The notes under the pieces were generated by a model. It had not been told where the DNA came from, did no database searches, and saw only the letters and a list, made by a program, of their open reading frames with translations. From Cohaesibacteraceae bacterium (GTDB lineage Bacteria > Pseudomonadota > Alphaproteobacteria > Rhizobiales > Cohaesibacteraceae), in assembly GCA_016764535.1 (NCBI GenBank), contig JAESRR010000133.1:1-7637 (forward strand): a stretch of 7,637 nt of DNA, in the 5' to 3' direction. The translations under genes were made by a program, and so were the position numbers. Positions 1-6,704 of this stretch are shown here, piece after piece (the first letter of the stretch is position 1; every line of letters begins with the position of its first letter).

Positions 1-63
1 GCTCCACTAAACCTTCGATCTTACTTCCACTCCCGGCTAGCTCACCTTCTGCTCCAGCCCCAG

Positions 64-363
64 CTATCGCTTTCCCATGAGGTGTTTTTTAACGCTTGTC
101 CGTCGCATTTGGTTCTTGCATGCAGCCTGGTATCCTTTGGAATGATTGATCGCCAGTTGCCGCTCGCTCTGGGTGAGTTTTGGCCAGTGCTTCACTGCAG
201 GTTCAAAGCGGTCTTTCGGGTTCAGCAGCCATCGCTCCTGAAATTCGATATCAGCCCTGATCAAGCGAAGTGATCTCCCTCCCGGCCCCCCAGGGGGTAT
301 AAGGGGGATTAGTAACACCCGGTTTTTTGTTAATATCTGTTTTTTGGTATCGGGTCGTGTTTG
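64..363 (-). pseudogene. Broken coding remnant, possibly of a phage/plasmid-type replication protein
   Basis: An open stretch begins where the transposase homology ends and reads TKKQILTKNRVLLIPLIPPGG, then FQERWLLNPKDRFEPAVKHW, SERQLAINHSKGYQAACK and RRTSVKKHLMGKR before a TAG at 64-66. There is no proper start: the frame only opens inside the IS fragment. The pattern (FE..+.W.KL...+R..AI....Y..AC..., then a YL..KRW-like end) resembles the C-terminal part of replication-type or HTH proteins common in alphaproteobacterial prophages and plasmids, where the last motif normally ends in tryptophan; a TGG-to-TAG change would explain the stop. A different minus-strand frame stays open from about 80 to the left edge (GKAIAGAGAEGELAGSG), which could be its shifted continuation. 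I do not recognise a specific family with confidence. Confidence 0.35.
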
Positions 364-365
364 CC

Positions 366-582
366 CTTCCACACACCGCGTTTCCCCCACCTGACATAGC
401 GGTTATATACAGTAGTTCGTGGTCCATAACGTTCCGTTAGATCTCGCTAGAAAGCACCAATCCAACATAGAAGATCCTTTAAGAACTTTCTTTTCATCTT
501 TGCGTTTGGGACTACGCTCTTGTTTGGGGAGTAAAGGACAATTGATTGCCAATTCTTCATCATTCAAATCAAAGCGTACCAT
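366..582 (-). pseudogene. Decayed N-terminal fragment of an IS5-family transposase
   Basis: From an ATG at 580-582, with GGAGG upstream, the frame reads MVRFDLNDEELAINCPLLP and then KRKDEKKVLKG, the classic start of IS5-family (DDE) transposases. After KVLKG the reading frame breaks. Another frame then gives IFYV and, from about 443, RDLTERYGPRTTVYNR followed by RWGKRGVW, the next conserved block of the same family. Against the usual GIFYVLRTGAPWRDL segment about five bases are missing, explaining the shift. Homology stops near 366, so roughly the first 75 positions of a protein of about 250-270 residues remain, without the catalytic core. It cannot be active. The family call rests on remembered consensus; the frame-by-frame continuity makes it strong. 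Confidence 0.85.
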
Positions 583-655
583 CAAAACCTCCAATCATGG
601 AAGTTGAGCATCAGACGCACGACAATAAATCAACAATTTGAATTGGGGTCACACC
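583..655. other. Short spacer between soxD and the IS5 remnant
   Basis: This AT-rich stretch holds the ribosome binding site of the dead transposase and probably the eroded end of the insertion sequence. Next to the soxD stop, GGGTGTGACCC is a small 4-bp inverted repeat and CAATTCAAATTG a 5-bp one. Neither is a convincing terminator, so the 3' end of the sox transcript is not identified. Confidence 0.4.
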
Positions 656-1318
656 CTAGTTTAATCCACCAGACGGATTGTCTTCACCATCAGGTGTAAC
701 GTCCAGTGTACGGGCTCTCATGACAATTTTTGCAACGCCGGGAACGCAGTCTTTCATACAGGCATTTTTGTTTTCAGCGATTGGGCTTTCAAGACGCGGA
801 TCTGCAAAAAAACCATTTTCATTAGGAAGACGATGTTGCATAAAATTAGACTTTGAAAGTTCGAATTCCTCGTCGTCGACAATATCATTCAAATAGAGAA
901 TATACGCAGTAATCGCATACACTTCATCGGCTTCCAGAGATTGCGCTTCACCAAATGGCATTGCCCTGTTCACATAATCAAAAACCGTTGAGAGATACGG
1001 CCAATACGAGCCAATCGTTTTCACCGGATCTTCATCCGCCAAAGTGCCCTGCCCTCCGGCCAATACAGGCCAGCGATCAACCCCTTCGCCGAAATCACCA
1101 TGACAGGAAGCGCATTTTTCAGCAAAAACCTCTTCGCCCCACGCAACAGTTCCACGGCCTTCGGGAAGGCCCTGGCCATCGGGCCTTACATCAATATTCC
1201 AGGCTAAAACTTCAGCGGAAGTTGCCTCGCGGCCAATATTTAATGGGCCTGCCAGAACCGGCAGGGAACACGAAATCGAAATTGTCGCCAAAAGGGCAAT
1301 CTTAAGAAACCTCGACAT
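656..1318 (-). CDS. soxD: SoxD, single-haem cytochrome c subunit of sulfane dehydrogenase SoxCD
   Basis: A secreted cytochrome of 220 residues. The signal peptide ends near residue 23 (LPVLA-G). The haem motif is C69-A-S-C72-H73 and Met120 in NRAMPFG is the likely distal ligand; GSYWPYLSTVFDYVNRAMP is highly typical of SoxD. Cys187 and Cys191 (ACMKDC) may form a disulfide. The start is the ATG at 1316-1318, with GGGGAGG upstream; the open frame extends to 1483 but that part lies inside soxC and has no signal. The Paracoccus protein is about 380 residues with a second C-terminal haem domain; this one stops after the linker (DVTPDGEDNPSGGLN), so only domain 1 is present. Single-haem SoxD proteins exist and domain 1 is known to suffice for SoxCD structure, so I take this as functional, although an IS remnant begins within about 75 bases of the stop. 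Confidence 0.94.
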   Translation of the reverse strand: MSRFLKIALLATISISCSLPVLAGPLNIGREATSAEVLAWNIDVRPDGQGLPEGRGTVAWGEEVFAEKCASCHGDFGEGVDRWPVLAGGQGTLADEDPVKTIGSYWPYLSTVFDYVNRAMPFGEAQSLEADEVYAITAYILYLNDIVDDEEFELSKSNFMQHRLPNENGFFADPRLESPIAENKNACMKDCVPGVAKIVMRARTLDVTPDGEDNPSGGLN

Positions 1319-2579
1319 TTTCAACCTCCCCATCAGATTTAACATGCCAGGTTTGAATACCATTATTATGGTAGATCGAATTGGTACCCCGTATGGCGCG
1401 CAATTCATTTCTTGTCGGTTGAATATAACCCGTTGAATCAATCGCTCTTGATTGCAACAGCAATGGAGAGCCATCCCAGTCAAACTCGTAGTAGAATCTA
1501 TGCATGGATTTATCGAGGCTTAATCCGTCAATCCTTGCGGGACGCCAGTTACGTCCACCATCCAGGGAAATATCGACCCGATCAACTTTCCCCCTGCCTG
1601 ACCATGCAATGCCTGACAAAACGGTGTGACCTGATTTGTGCAACAACGGCGCCTGGGGTGATGGATTAGTGATGACGGATTTTGCATCCATTTCCCAGGT
1701 AAAGTGACGTGCTTTGCCATTTTCCATGAGATCGGTGTATTTTGCTGTTTCCTCGCGATGATGCCAGGGCTGATCACCAACTTCAATACGGCGCAGCCAC
1801 TTGATCCACATATTGCCTTCCCAACCAGGAACAACAAGACGCAGCGGGTAGCCCTGCTCTGGCCGAAGTGCTTCACCATTCATTTTGAACGCAACGAGGC
1901 AATCTTCCAGCGCTTTGGCTAATGGCAAAGATCTTGTCATACCCGAAGCATCTGCTCCCTCGGGAAGCAACCATTTGGCATTGGTTTTCAACCCGGCTTC
2001 TTCAAGCAGATATTTGAGCGGGATGCCCGTATACATAACGTTGTGGATCATACCATGGGTAAACTGACAGCCGTTGAGCTGTGAACCGTGCCATTCCATG
2101 CCTGTGTTGGCAGCGCATTCGAGAAAATAGACCCGGTTCTCCCGCGGAAAACGCATAAGGTCTTCCATCGTGAAAACGAGTTCTTTTTCAACCAGTCCAT
2201 TGATCATCAAACGATGCTCTGCCGGATCAATTTCAGCAATACCGGCGTGATGGCGCTCAAAGCACAAGCCATTGGGTGTGATGATCCCGTCAAGCTCATG
2301 CAATGGTGTAAAATTGACTGATGAAACCGGATCAGCTGTCAACCAGGCAACATTTTTGCGTGTGACATGCTCTTCAAACTCGGATGGTGTTCCATAGGGC
2401 CGTGCATCAACACCGTCACCTGTATATTGAACCCAATCCTTTTTTTCCAGTATTGCTGGATCACCCTCACCGGCAATTGCACCCGTTGTGGCTGCCATGC
2501 CTCCAAGCGCCAATCCGGCTTTCAAAAAACCACGTCGACTGGATAGTTTATTACGAGTTCCATCAATTAGTTTCGCCAT
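1302..2579 (-). CDS. soxC: SoxC, molybdenum subunit of sulfane dehydrogenase SoxCD
   Basis: A protein of 425 residues related to sulfite oxidase. A Tat signal with SRRGFLKAG (residues 14-22) and a hydrophobic stretch to about 36 implies export after cofactor insertion. The molybdopterin-binding domain contains Cys155 in YFLECAANTGMEW, the expected molybdenum ligand. It is followed by conserved blocks such as GYPLRLVVPGWEG and MWIKWLRRIEV, and then by the dimerisation domain (about 310-405: VDRVDISLDGGRNW, QSRAIDSTGYIQP). With SoxD it removes electrons from the sulfane sulfur left on SoxY, allowing full oxidation of thiosulfate to sulfate without stored sulfur. GGAGG lies six bases before the ATG at 2577-2579. 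The 3' end overlaps soxD by 17 bases. It has its own likely promoter. Confidence 0.96.
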   Translation of the reverse strand: MAKLIDGTRNKLSSRRGFLKAGLALGGMAATTGAIAGEGDPAILEKKDWVQYTGDGVDARPYGTPSEFEEHVTRKNVAWLTADPVSSVNFTPLHELDGIITPNGLCFERHHAGIAEIDPAEHRLMINGLVEKELVFTMEDLMRFPRENRVYFLECAANTGMEWHGSQLNGCQFTHGMIHNVMYTGIPLKYLLEEAGLKTNAKWLLPEGADASGMTRSLPLAKALEDCLVAFKMNGEALRPEQGYPLRLVVPGWEGNMWIKWLRRIEVGDQPWHHREETAKYTDLMENGKARHFTWEMDAKSVITNPSPQAPLLHKSGHTVLSGIAWSGRGKVDRVDISLDGGRNWRPARIDGLSLDKSMHRFYYEFDWDGSPLLLQSRAIDSTGYIQPTRNELRAIRGTNSIYHNNGIQTWHVKSDGEVENVEVS

Positions 2580-2599
2580 GGCGTACCTCCATGAATTTC

Positions 2600-2627
2600 A
2601 TAATATTCATATATATGAATATGTAAA
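2600..2627 (-). promoter_or_regulatory. Internal promoter of soxCD with a perfect 20-bp operator palindrome
   Basis: On the minus strand TTTACA (2627-2622) and TATTAT (2605-2600) are 16 bases apart and each matches the sigma-70 consensus in five of six positions. The spacer is filled by a perfect palindrome, ATATTCATATATATGAATAT (2603-2622), of the form ATTC-N8-GAAT. A second short palindrome, ATGAA-T-TTCAT, follows at 2591-2601. Transcription would start near 2593, leaving a very short leader with GGAGG (2590-2586) six bases before the soxC ATG. A repressor bound here would block both promoter elements. The palindrome is seen directly; binding by an ArsR-family SoxR/SqrR-like repressor is inferred from site form and operon context. 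Confidence 0.7.
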
Positions 2628-2638
2628 GAGTACAATCG

Positions 2639-4333
2639 CTACACGCCATGCACAACAACTGATTTATTTTCTTCAATTGATACCGTTTTATGATGTGCCA
2701 GGTGATCTTCAACAACATCCCAGATTGCAGGGCCTTCAGTTTCTTCATTAACTGAAGCCCAGCCCGAAACCACATAGTTTTTGGAAGGATCAATTGAAGA
2801 ACCATCCTTTAGCAAAGTCATATTTGAAATACGGCTACCAATTTGTTTGGATATATCAATGGTATACCCCATCCCGCCAACGCGCACCATATCACCGCCC
2901 TGCTGATAGTAGGGATCGGGGTTGAACAGATTATCAGCAACGTCTTCAAGAATATCCTTGATCAACTTGCCATCCATTTCACTGCGATATGCAGCCGGGT
3001 AGCTCATCGCGGTACTATTGAACAAATCTTCAACCGTAATATCCTGTCCCGGAACAAGCGTCGGCCCCCACCTGAAACCAGGCGACAACGCTATATCTGC
3101 TTCGCGTTGTTCGAGCAAAGCGTTGCAGATCAAATCATCAAAAGTTCCATTAAAATTACCACGACGGTAAAGCAAACTTTCTGTGCGACCAAGAACACGA
3201 CCCAGCTCGGCTTCATGTGGAGCGCGCGTTCCATCGATAATTGCTGCAACGTCTTTGTCCGGTGTGATAACGTCCGAGAATATCGGGATCAGGCGATATT
3301 TGAAGCCTTTAACTTCGCCACTCTGAACATTCAGATCCAGTCTTGAAACAAATTTTCCGTTAGAACCTGATGCGATTAACATGGTTTTACCAACCATTAC
3401 AGGTTCAGGCAGAGCATCATGGGTATGACCGGTAAGGATGACATCAATGCCGGTTACCCGACTGGCCAGCTTGCGATCGACATCAAAGCCATTGTGCGAA
3501 AGAACAACAACCAGATCTGCACCGTCAGCCCTTGCGGCATTTACATTATCCTGAAGTACATCTTCACGAATACCAAATGAATAGGTTGGAAACATCCATC
3601 CCGGATTAGCGATTGGCAAGTATGGGAAAGCCTGACCAACAACAGCAATCTTTACGCCGCCCCGCTCATACATTTTTGTATGTTCGAATGCCGGTTCATC
3701 CCATTCCTTATCAAAAATATTCGACCCCAGAAATGGAAAATCCAGACTATCGACAATTTCCTGAACACGATCTTCGCCCAATGTGAATTCCCAGTGAGAT
3801 GTCATCGCATCGGGCCGAAGGGCATTCATGATATCGACCATATCCTGGCCGTTTGTGTGATTGGCTACATAGGATCCTTGCCAGGTGTCACCACCATCAA
3901 GAAGAATCATACGGTCTTCACGTGTAGATCGGATTGAATTGAGCACTGTTCCAACACGGTCAAGACCACCCATACGACCATAAGCACTTGAAAGTCCGAT
4001 GAAATCCTCATAGGTCAGCGCGTAAGCTTCCGGAGTTCCCGGCTTCAAATCGAACATTTTGAGCATGTCCGCACCGGTAACGTGAGGCGGCTTTCCAACA
4101 ACACCACCGACACCCAGATTGATAGATGGTTCACGGAAATATATTGGTTTCACCTGCGCATGAATATCAGTGATATGCACAAGTGTAACATTACCATAAT
4201 CATCAAAATCCAGCAATTGATCCTGGGTAATTGCCTGTTTCGCCGCCAGTGCTGACCAGTTACCAACTGCACCAGAACCCAAAATTGCGGTAGCTGCAGC
4301 ACTTGCCTGCAAAAATTCGCGCCGTGAAATCAT
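2639..4333 (-). CDS. soxB: SoxB, thiol sulfate-hydrolysing dimetal enzyme (sulfate thioesterase)
   Basis: A protein of 564 residues, full length for the family. It starts with a Tat signal (SRREFLQA at residues 3-10, hydrophobic to about 31). The metallophosphoesterase-like N-terminal domain shows the metal-binding motifs in order: D56-I-H58 (HITDIHAQ), D149 in DGGDTWQGS, H180 in SHWEFTLGE, H280 in LSHNG and H303-T-H305 (GHTHD). The C-terminal part resembles the 5'-nucleotidase C-terminal domain, with FNSTAMSYPA in the region of the substrate pocket. SoxB releases sulfate from the sulfonate bound to SoxY in the periplasm, probably with two manganese ions. The start was chosen for the Tat motif; the ribosome binding site before it is weak (GGATTG), unlike the other sox genes here. 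It ends 59 bases before soxC. Confidence 0.97.
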   Translation of the reverse strand: MISRREFLQASAAATAILGSGAVGNWSALAAKQAITQDQLLDFDDYGNVTLVHITDIHAQVKPIYFREPSINLGVGGVVGKPPHVTGADMLKMFDLKPGTPEAYALTYEDFIGLSSAYGRMGGLDRVGTVLNSIRSTREDRMILLDGGDTWQGSYVANHTNGQDMVDIMNALRPDAMTSHWEFTLGEDRVQEIVDSLDFPFLGSNIFDKEWDEPAFEHTKMYERGGVKIAVVGQAFPYLPIANPGWMFPTYSFGIREDVLQDNVNAARADGADLVVVLSHNGFDVDRKLASRVTGIDVILTGHTHDALPEPVMVGKTMLIASGSNGKFVSRLDLNVQSGEVKGFKYRLIPIFSDVITPDKDVAAIIDGTRAPHEAELGRVLGRTESLLYRRGNFNGTFDDLICNALLEQREADIALSPGFRWGPTLVPGQDITVEDLFNSTAMSYPAAYRSEMDGKLIKDILEDVADNLFNPDPYYQQGGDMVRVGGMGYTIDISKQIGSRISNMTLLKDGSSIDPSKNYVVSGWASVNEETEGPAIWDVVEDHLAHHKTVSIEENKSVVVHGV

Positions 4334-4364
4334 GATGTCAATCCATTCAGCCAGATACAGAAAT

Positions 4365-4394
4365 CCTGCCTCCCCTTAATACGGGGGAAACAGG
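4365..4394 (-). terminator. 11-bp hairpin between soxA and soxB (attenuator or processing element)
   Basis: Read on the minus strand, CCTGTTTCCCC, an 8-base loop (CGTATTAA) and GGGGAGGCAGG can form an 11-bp stem with two G-U pairs. It starts 42 bases after the soxA stop and ends about 31 bases before the soxB ATG. The bases after it (ATTTCTG) are only weakly T-rich, so it is not a textbook Rho-independent terminator. Partial termination or mRNA-end protection, giving more soxXYZA than soxBCD transcript, is a reasonable inference. The soxB ribosome binding region is outside the stem. Confidence 0.45.
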
Positions 4395-4436
4395 ACATAT
4401 TTTGAAGTCAGATTGGTTTAGTCAACGATCCGCAGA

Positions 4437-5297
4437 TTAGTTACGAACTGCCGGTGTTTCAACGGCAAGACCGTTACCACGAGAAGCTACATAAGCTTCG
4501 AGTGCGATGAACTCATCCGAACCAACACCAAAAGCCTTTGCACGAATATTTTTCATGCAACCTTTAAAGCGACGATGTGTAGATCCAAGTCCACCCCATT
4601 TAAGACGGTAGACAGGAAATCCATTAATCTGCCCCTGAGACAAGTGATCGGCACGAATCATATTACCGAAATTTTGCTCATGACAGTTCGCACAGGACAT
4701 ATTCAGCTGTCCAACGCGTGCATAATAGATGTCCTTGCCTTTTTCCATCCAGGACTTCATTGGGCCATCAGACTTCACCGCAACGGGCATTCCACGCGAC
4801 TGAAGCCCTACCAAAGCTGTCATGGCAAGCATTTCAGGCGCTTCCCACTTCCATGCCTTGGCTTCCATTCTATCCGTGCGGCACTCATTTACCCTGGTCA
4901 CCAAAGTATGAGGTTTACCAAGCTTGTCACTCCACTTGGGATATGCAGCACTAACGCCCTTCATGCCTTCATCAACATCATTGTGACAGGAAGCACAGGA
5001 CTTGCCTTTTGCACCTTCGGCAGTATCCCAAAGTTCCTCTGCCAACGTTATGGCGGCAAAACCCGGGTTGCCAAAATCGTCGGTTTGCAGGTCCTGTGTT
5101 TCAGGACTACGAAACCGCCAGCCAGAATAAAGATGGTCCAATGGACTACCTTCCGGCGCTGCGATGTCAGTCAGAATCTCGACATCATCGATGAAAAGCT
5201 TGTGGTCATCCGCATCAGCAGCAACAAAACTTGTTGTTGCCATAAAAGCGCCGGCCACGCCCAATGCCATCAAGGTAGATTTCAAATAAAATTTCAT
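4437..5297 (-). CDS. soxA: SoxA, dihaem cytochrome c subunit of SoxAX with active-site cysteine
   Basis: A secreted cytochrome of 286 residues. The signal peptide covers about residues 1-27. Two haem motifs are present: C101-A-S-C104-H105 in the N-terminal domain and C202-A-N-C205-H206 in the C-terminal domain, so this is the dihaem form. Cys247, in RRFKGCMKNIRA, matches the family's active-site cysteine (the persulfide-modified haem ligand in solved SoxAX structures), and the conserved NECR patch is at 138-141. With SoxX it joins thiosulfate to SoxY. The start chosen is the ATG at 5295-5297, where the signal peptide begins, with GGAGGAG just upstream; the frame runs open to 5396, but that extension overlaps soxZ and lacks export features. 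A 103-base gap with a hairpin separates it from soxB. Confidence 0.96.
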   Translation of the reverse strand: MKFYLKSTLMALGVAGAFMATTSFVAADADDHKLFIDDVEILTDIAAPEGSPLDHLYSGWRFRSPETQDLQTDDFGNPGFAAITLAEELWDTAEGAKGKSCASCHNDVDEGMKGVSAAYPKWSDKLGKPHTLVTRVNECRTDRMEAKAWKWEAPEMLAMTALVGLQSRGMPVAVKSDGPMKSWMEKGKDIYYARVGQLNMSCANCHEQNFGNMIRADHLSQGQINGFPVYRLKWGGLGSTHRRFKGCMKNIRAKAFGVGSDEFIALEAYVASRGNGLAVETPAVRN

Positions 5298-5346
5298 ACT
5301 GCGCTCCTCCCAAGCGGCAGGGTGTCCAACATACAGGCCCCCTGCA

Positions 5347-5676
5347 CTAAGCGACTTTGATCTTTTTGGATTTCTCGTAAACAGACCCGTCGTCATCGGT
5401 CCAGCTAAATTTGAATTCTCCGCTTTCCTGAACTTTTACCCGAAATTCAAAATACGGATTGGCAGAAACTGCCGGTTCAATGATTGCTTCAAATACCGTC
5501 TGACCGTTGAACTCTGCTTTAAACGCATTGATAATCTTGCGTGGGATGAGATCGCCTGTCTTCTTGTCCTTGCGCTGCCCGGATTCCATTGTATGGCTGA
5601 TCAGGGTTTTAATCGTAATGACCTCGCCAGCATCTGCTGTCTTGGGCACTTTCACGCGTGGTTTGGATTTTGCCAT
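5347..5676 (-). CDS. soxZ: SoxZ, scaffold partner of SoxY
   Basis: A small protein of 109 residues with no signal peptide and no cysteine, rich in beta-strand-like alternation (for example YFEFRVKVQESGEFKFSWTDD). This, together with the position directly after soxY, is typical of SoxZ. It forms the heterodimer that presents the SoxY carrier cysteine to SoxAX, SoxB and SoxCD. Lacking its own signal, it is expected to be carried across the membrane with SoxY through the Tat system. The ATG at 5674-5676 is preceded by AGGAG. It is 21 bases from soxY and 49 bases from soxA, inside one transcription unit. Confidence 0.95.
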   Translation of the reverse strand: MAKSKPRVKVPKTADAGEVITIKTLISHTMESGQRKDKKTGDLIPRKIINAFKAEFNGQTVFEAIIEPAVSANPYFEFRVKVQESGEFKFSWTDDDGSVYEKSKKIKVA

Positions 5677-5697
5677 CGTTTTAAACTCCTGAACCGC

Positions 5698-6150
5698 CTA
5701 GCCGCCACAGCCGCCGATTGTGACTTTTACGGTTTTCTGATCTTTATAACATGAACCATCGTTCATTCTGGCGATCACAATGATGTCCTGGGTTTTTGCC
5801 AGACGAATACGGGTTGAAGCCAATGCCTCACCACTCATCGGACTAAACTTGAACGTTGCAACACCCGGATTTGGGTTGCCAGCAGCAAGAATCATCACAG
5901 CATCAACATAGCTGGCCTGCGTCATCTCGCTTTCTACAGTCACCTCAATGGGAACAGTGTTTCCATTTTCAGCGATCTGCGGCGCACTTAGAACAACTTT
6001 TCCAGTTGTAATTTCGGCACCTTTGGTAAATTCGGCAATCGCCTTTTCGACATCGCCGACAGCAGCCACTGCTACGCCGGGAAGTCCAATTGCGGTCATC
6101 ACCGCCGCACCAACTCCAAGAGCCAGCACCTGTCTTCTATCCAAATTCAT
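5698..6150 (-). CDS. soxY: SoxY, sulfur-carrier subunit of SoxYZ
   Basis: A protein of 150 residues that ends in GGCGG, the flexible C-terminal swinging arm whose cysteine covalently holds the thiosulfate-derived sulfur through the cycle. The N-terminus is a twin-arginine-like signal (NLDRRQVLALG followed by a hydrophobic stretch to about VAVAA), so the protein is probably exported folded together with SoxZ, which has no signal of its own. The start chosen is the ATG at 6148-6150: a GGAG lies six bases before it, while the ATG at 6162 overlaps that site and would only add MECK. soxZ follows after 21 bases. Length and composition are normal for the family and nothing is broken. Confidence 0.96.
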   Translation of the reverse strand: MNLDRRQVLALGVGAAVMTAIGLPGVAVAAVGDVEKAIAEFTKGAEITTGKVVLSAPQIAENGNTVPIEVTVESEMTQASYVDAVMILAAGNPNPGVATFKFSPMSGEALASTRIRLAKTQDIIVIARMNDGSCYKDQKTVKVTIGGCGG

Positions 6151-6193
6151 TTTGCACTCCATTGAGCATCAATTAACGCGCCGCATGGACGGC

Positions 6194-6655
6194 TTATTCC
6201 TTAAGCGTAGTCAAATATGCCAACACATCCTCGACTTGCGACGCTGTCAAAACAGTTTTTCCCGAAAACTTTTTCAGAACCCTGATACCAAGGTCAAGAC
6301 TGTAAAAACCAGGCATGATCGTATCTTCAGAAAGGGCTTTCTTTGAATCTACGAGAATAGCCCGCATTTCCGAAACAGAATAGCGATCTGCCACACCATC
6401 AATTGGCGGCCCAACTTCGCCGTGAAAACCCAATTCGGGAATCTGTTCATTCACATGACAGGCAAGACAGTTACCCTGCTTGCGATTTGAAAAAATCTCA
6501 CGACCACGAACTGCATCACCAGCAGCACCGGTCAATGAGTTTTCGACCATTGTATCGTCGGTAAATACAACATCGGCTGGCGCAACATCTGCCGCGCTAG
6601 CGACGCTGACTGAACCTGCTATAAAACACGCAATCACGTATTTTGAGATATCCAT
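6194..6655 (-). CDS. soxX: SoxX, monohaem cytochrome c subunit of SoxAX
   Basis: A secreted c-type cytochrome of 153 residues. The signal peptide runs to about residue 21 (SVASA-A). One haem motif is present, C63-L-A-C66-H67, and Met114 in TIMPGFY is the probable distal haem ligand. With SoxA it forms the c-type cytochrome that couples thiosulfate oxidatively to SoxY; the SoxX haem passes electrons onward. The start was set at the ATG at 6653-6655 because GGGAGGAG lies 3-4 bases upstream and the signal peptide starts there; an in-frame GTG at 6673 would add six residues that include the ribosome binding site. It is the first gene of the soxXYZA block, with 43 bases to soxY. Confidence 0.95.
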   Translation of the reverse strand: MDISKYVIACFIAGSVSVASAADVAPADVVFTDDTMVENSLTGAAGDAVRGREIFSNRKQGNCLACHVNEQIPELGFHGEVGPPIDGVADRYSVSEMRAILVDSKKALSEDTIMPGFYSLDLGIRVLKKFSGKTVLTASQVEDVLAYLTTLKE

Positions 6656-6704
6656 ATGCTCCTCCCAAGGCACTAATTATTCCGGAAGGCTACCTGCGAA
6701 ACGC

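Noticed and set aside
645..656. GGGGTCACACCC next to the soxD stop as a REP-like element or terminator
   Set aside because: One copy only, a four-base stem and no following T-run; it looks like an eroded IS end at best.
1319..1483. N-terminal extension of SoxD
   Set aside because: It lies inside soxC; the signal peptide and GGGGAGG fix the start at 1318.
2563..2805. Minus-strand small open frame spanning the soxB-soxC gap
   Set aside because: It overlaps the end of soxB and the start of soxC in another frame and runs through the promoter palindrome; it has no start signal of its own.
2843..3346. Plus-strand open frame of 167 codons inside soxB
   Set aside because: It is a shadow of the soxB coding frame with no family features.
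5317..5345. GCAGGG/CCCTGC inverted repeat between soxZ and soxA
   Set aside because: Only six base pairs with a 17-base loop and no T-tract; too weak to call a terminator or regulator.
4575..5360. Long open frame of 261 codons on the plus strand
   Set aside because: It is antisense to soxA, has no ribosome binding site or recognisable domain, and soxA has clear haem motifs in the opposite frame.
5298..5396. N-terminal extension of SoxA to the upstream ATG
   Set aside because: The extension overlaps soxZ, contains the soxA ribosome binding site as codons and would bury the signal peptide.
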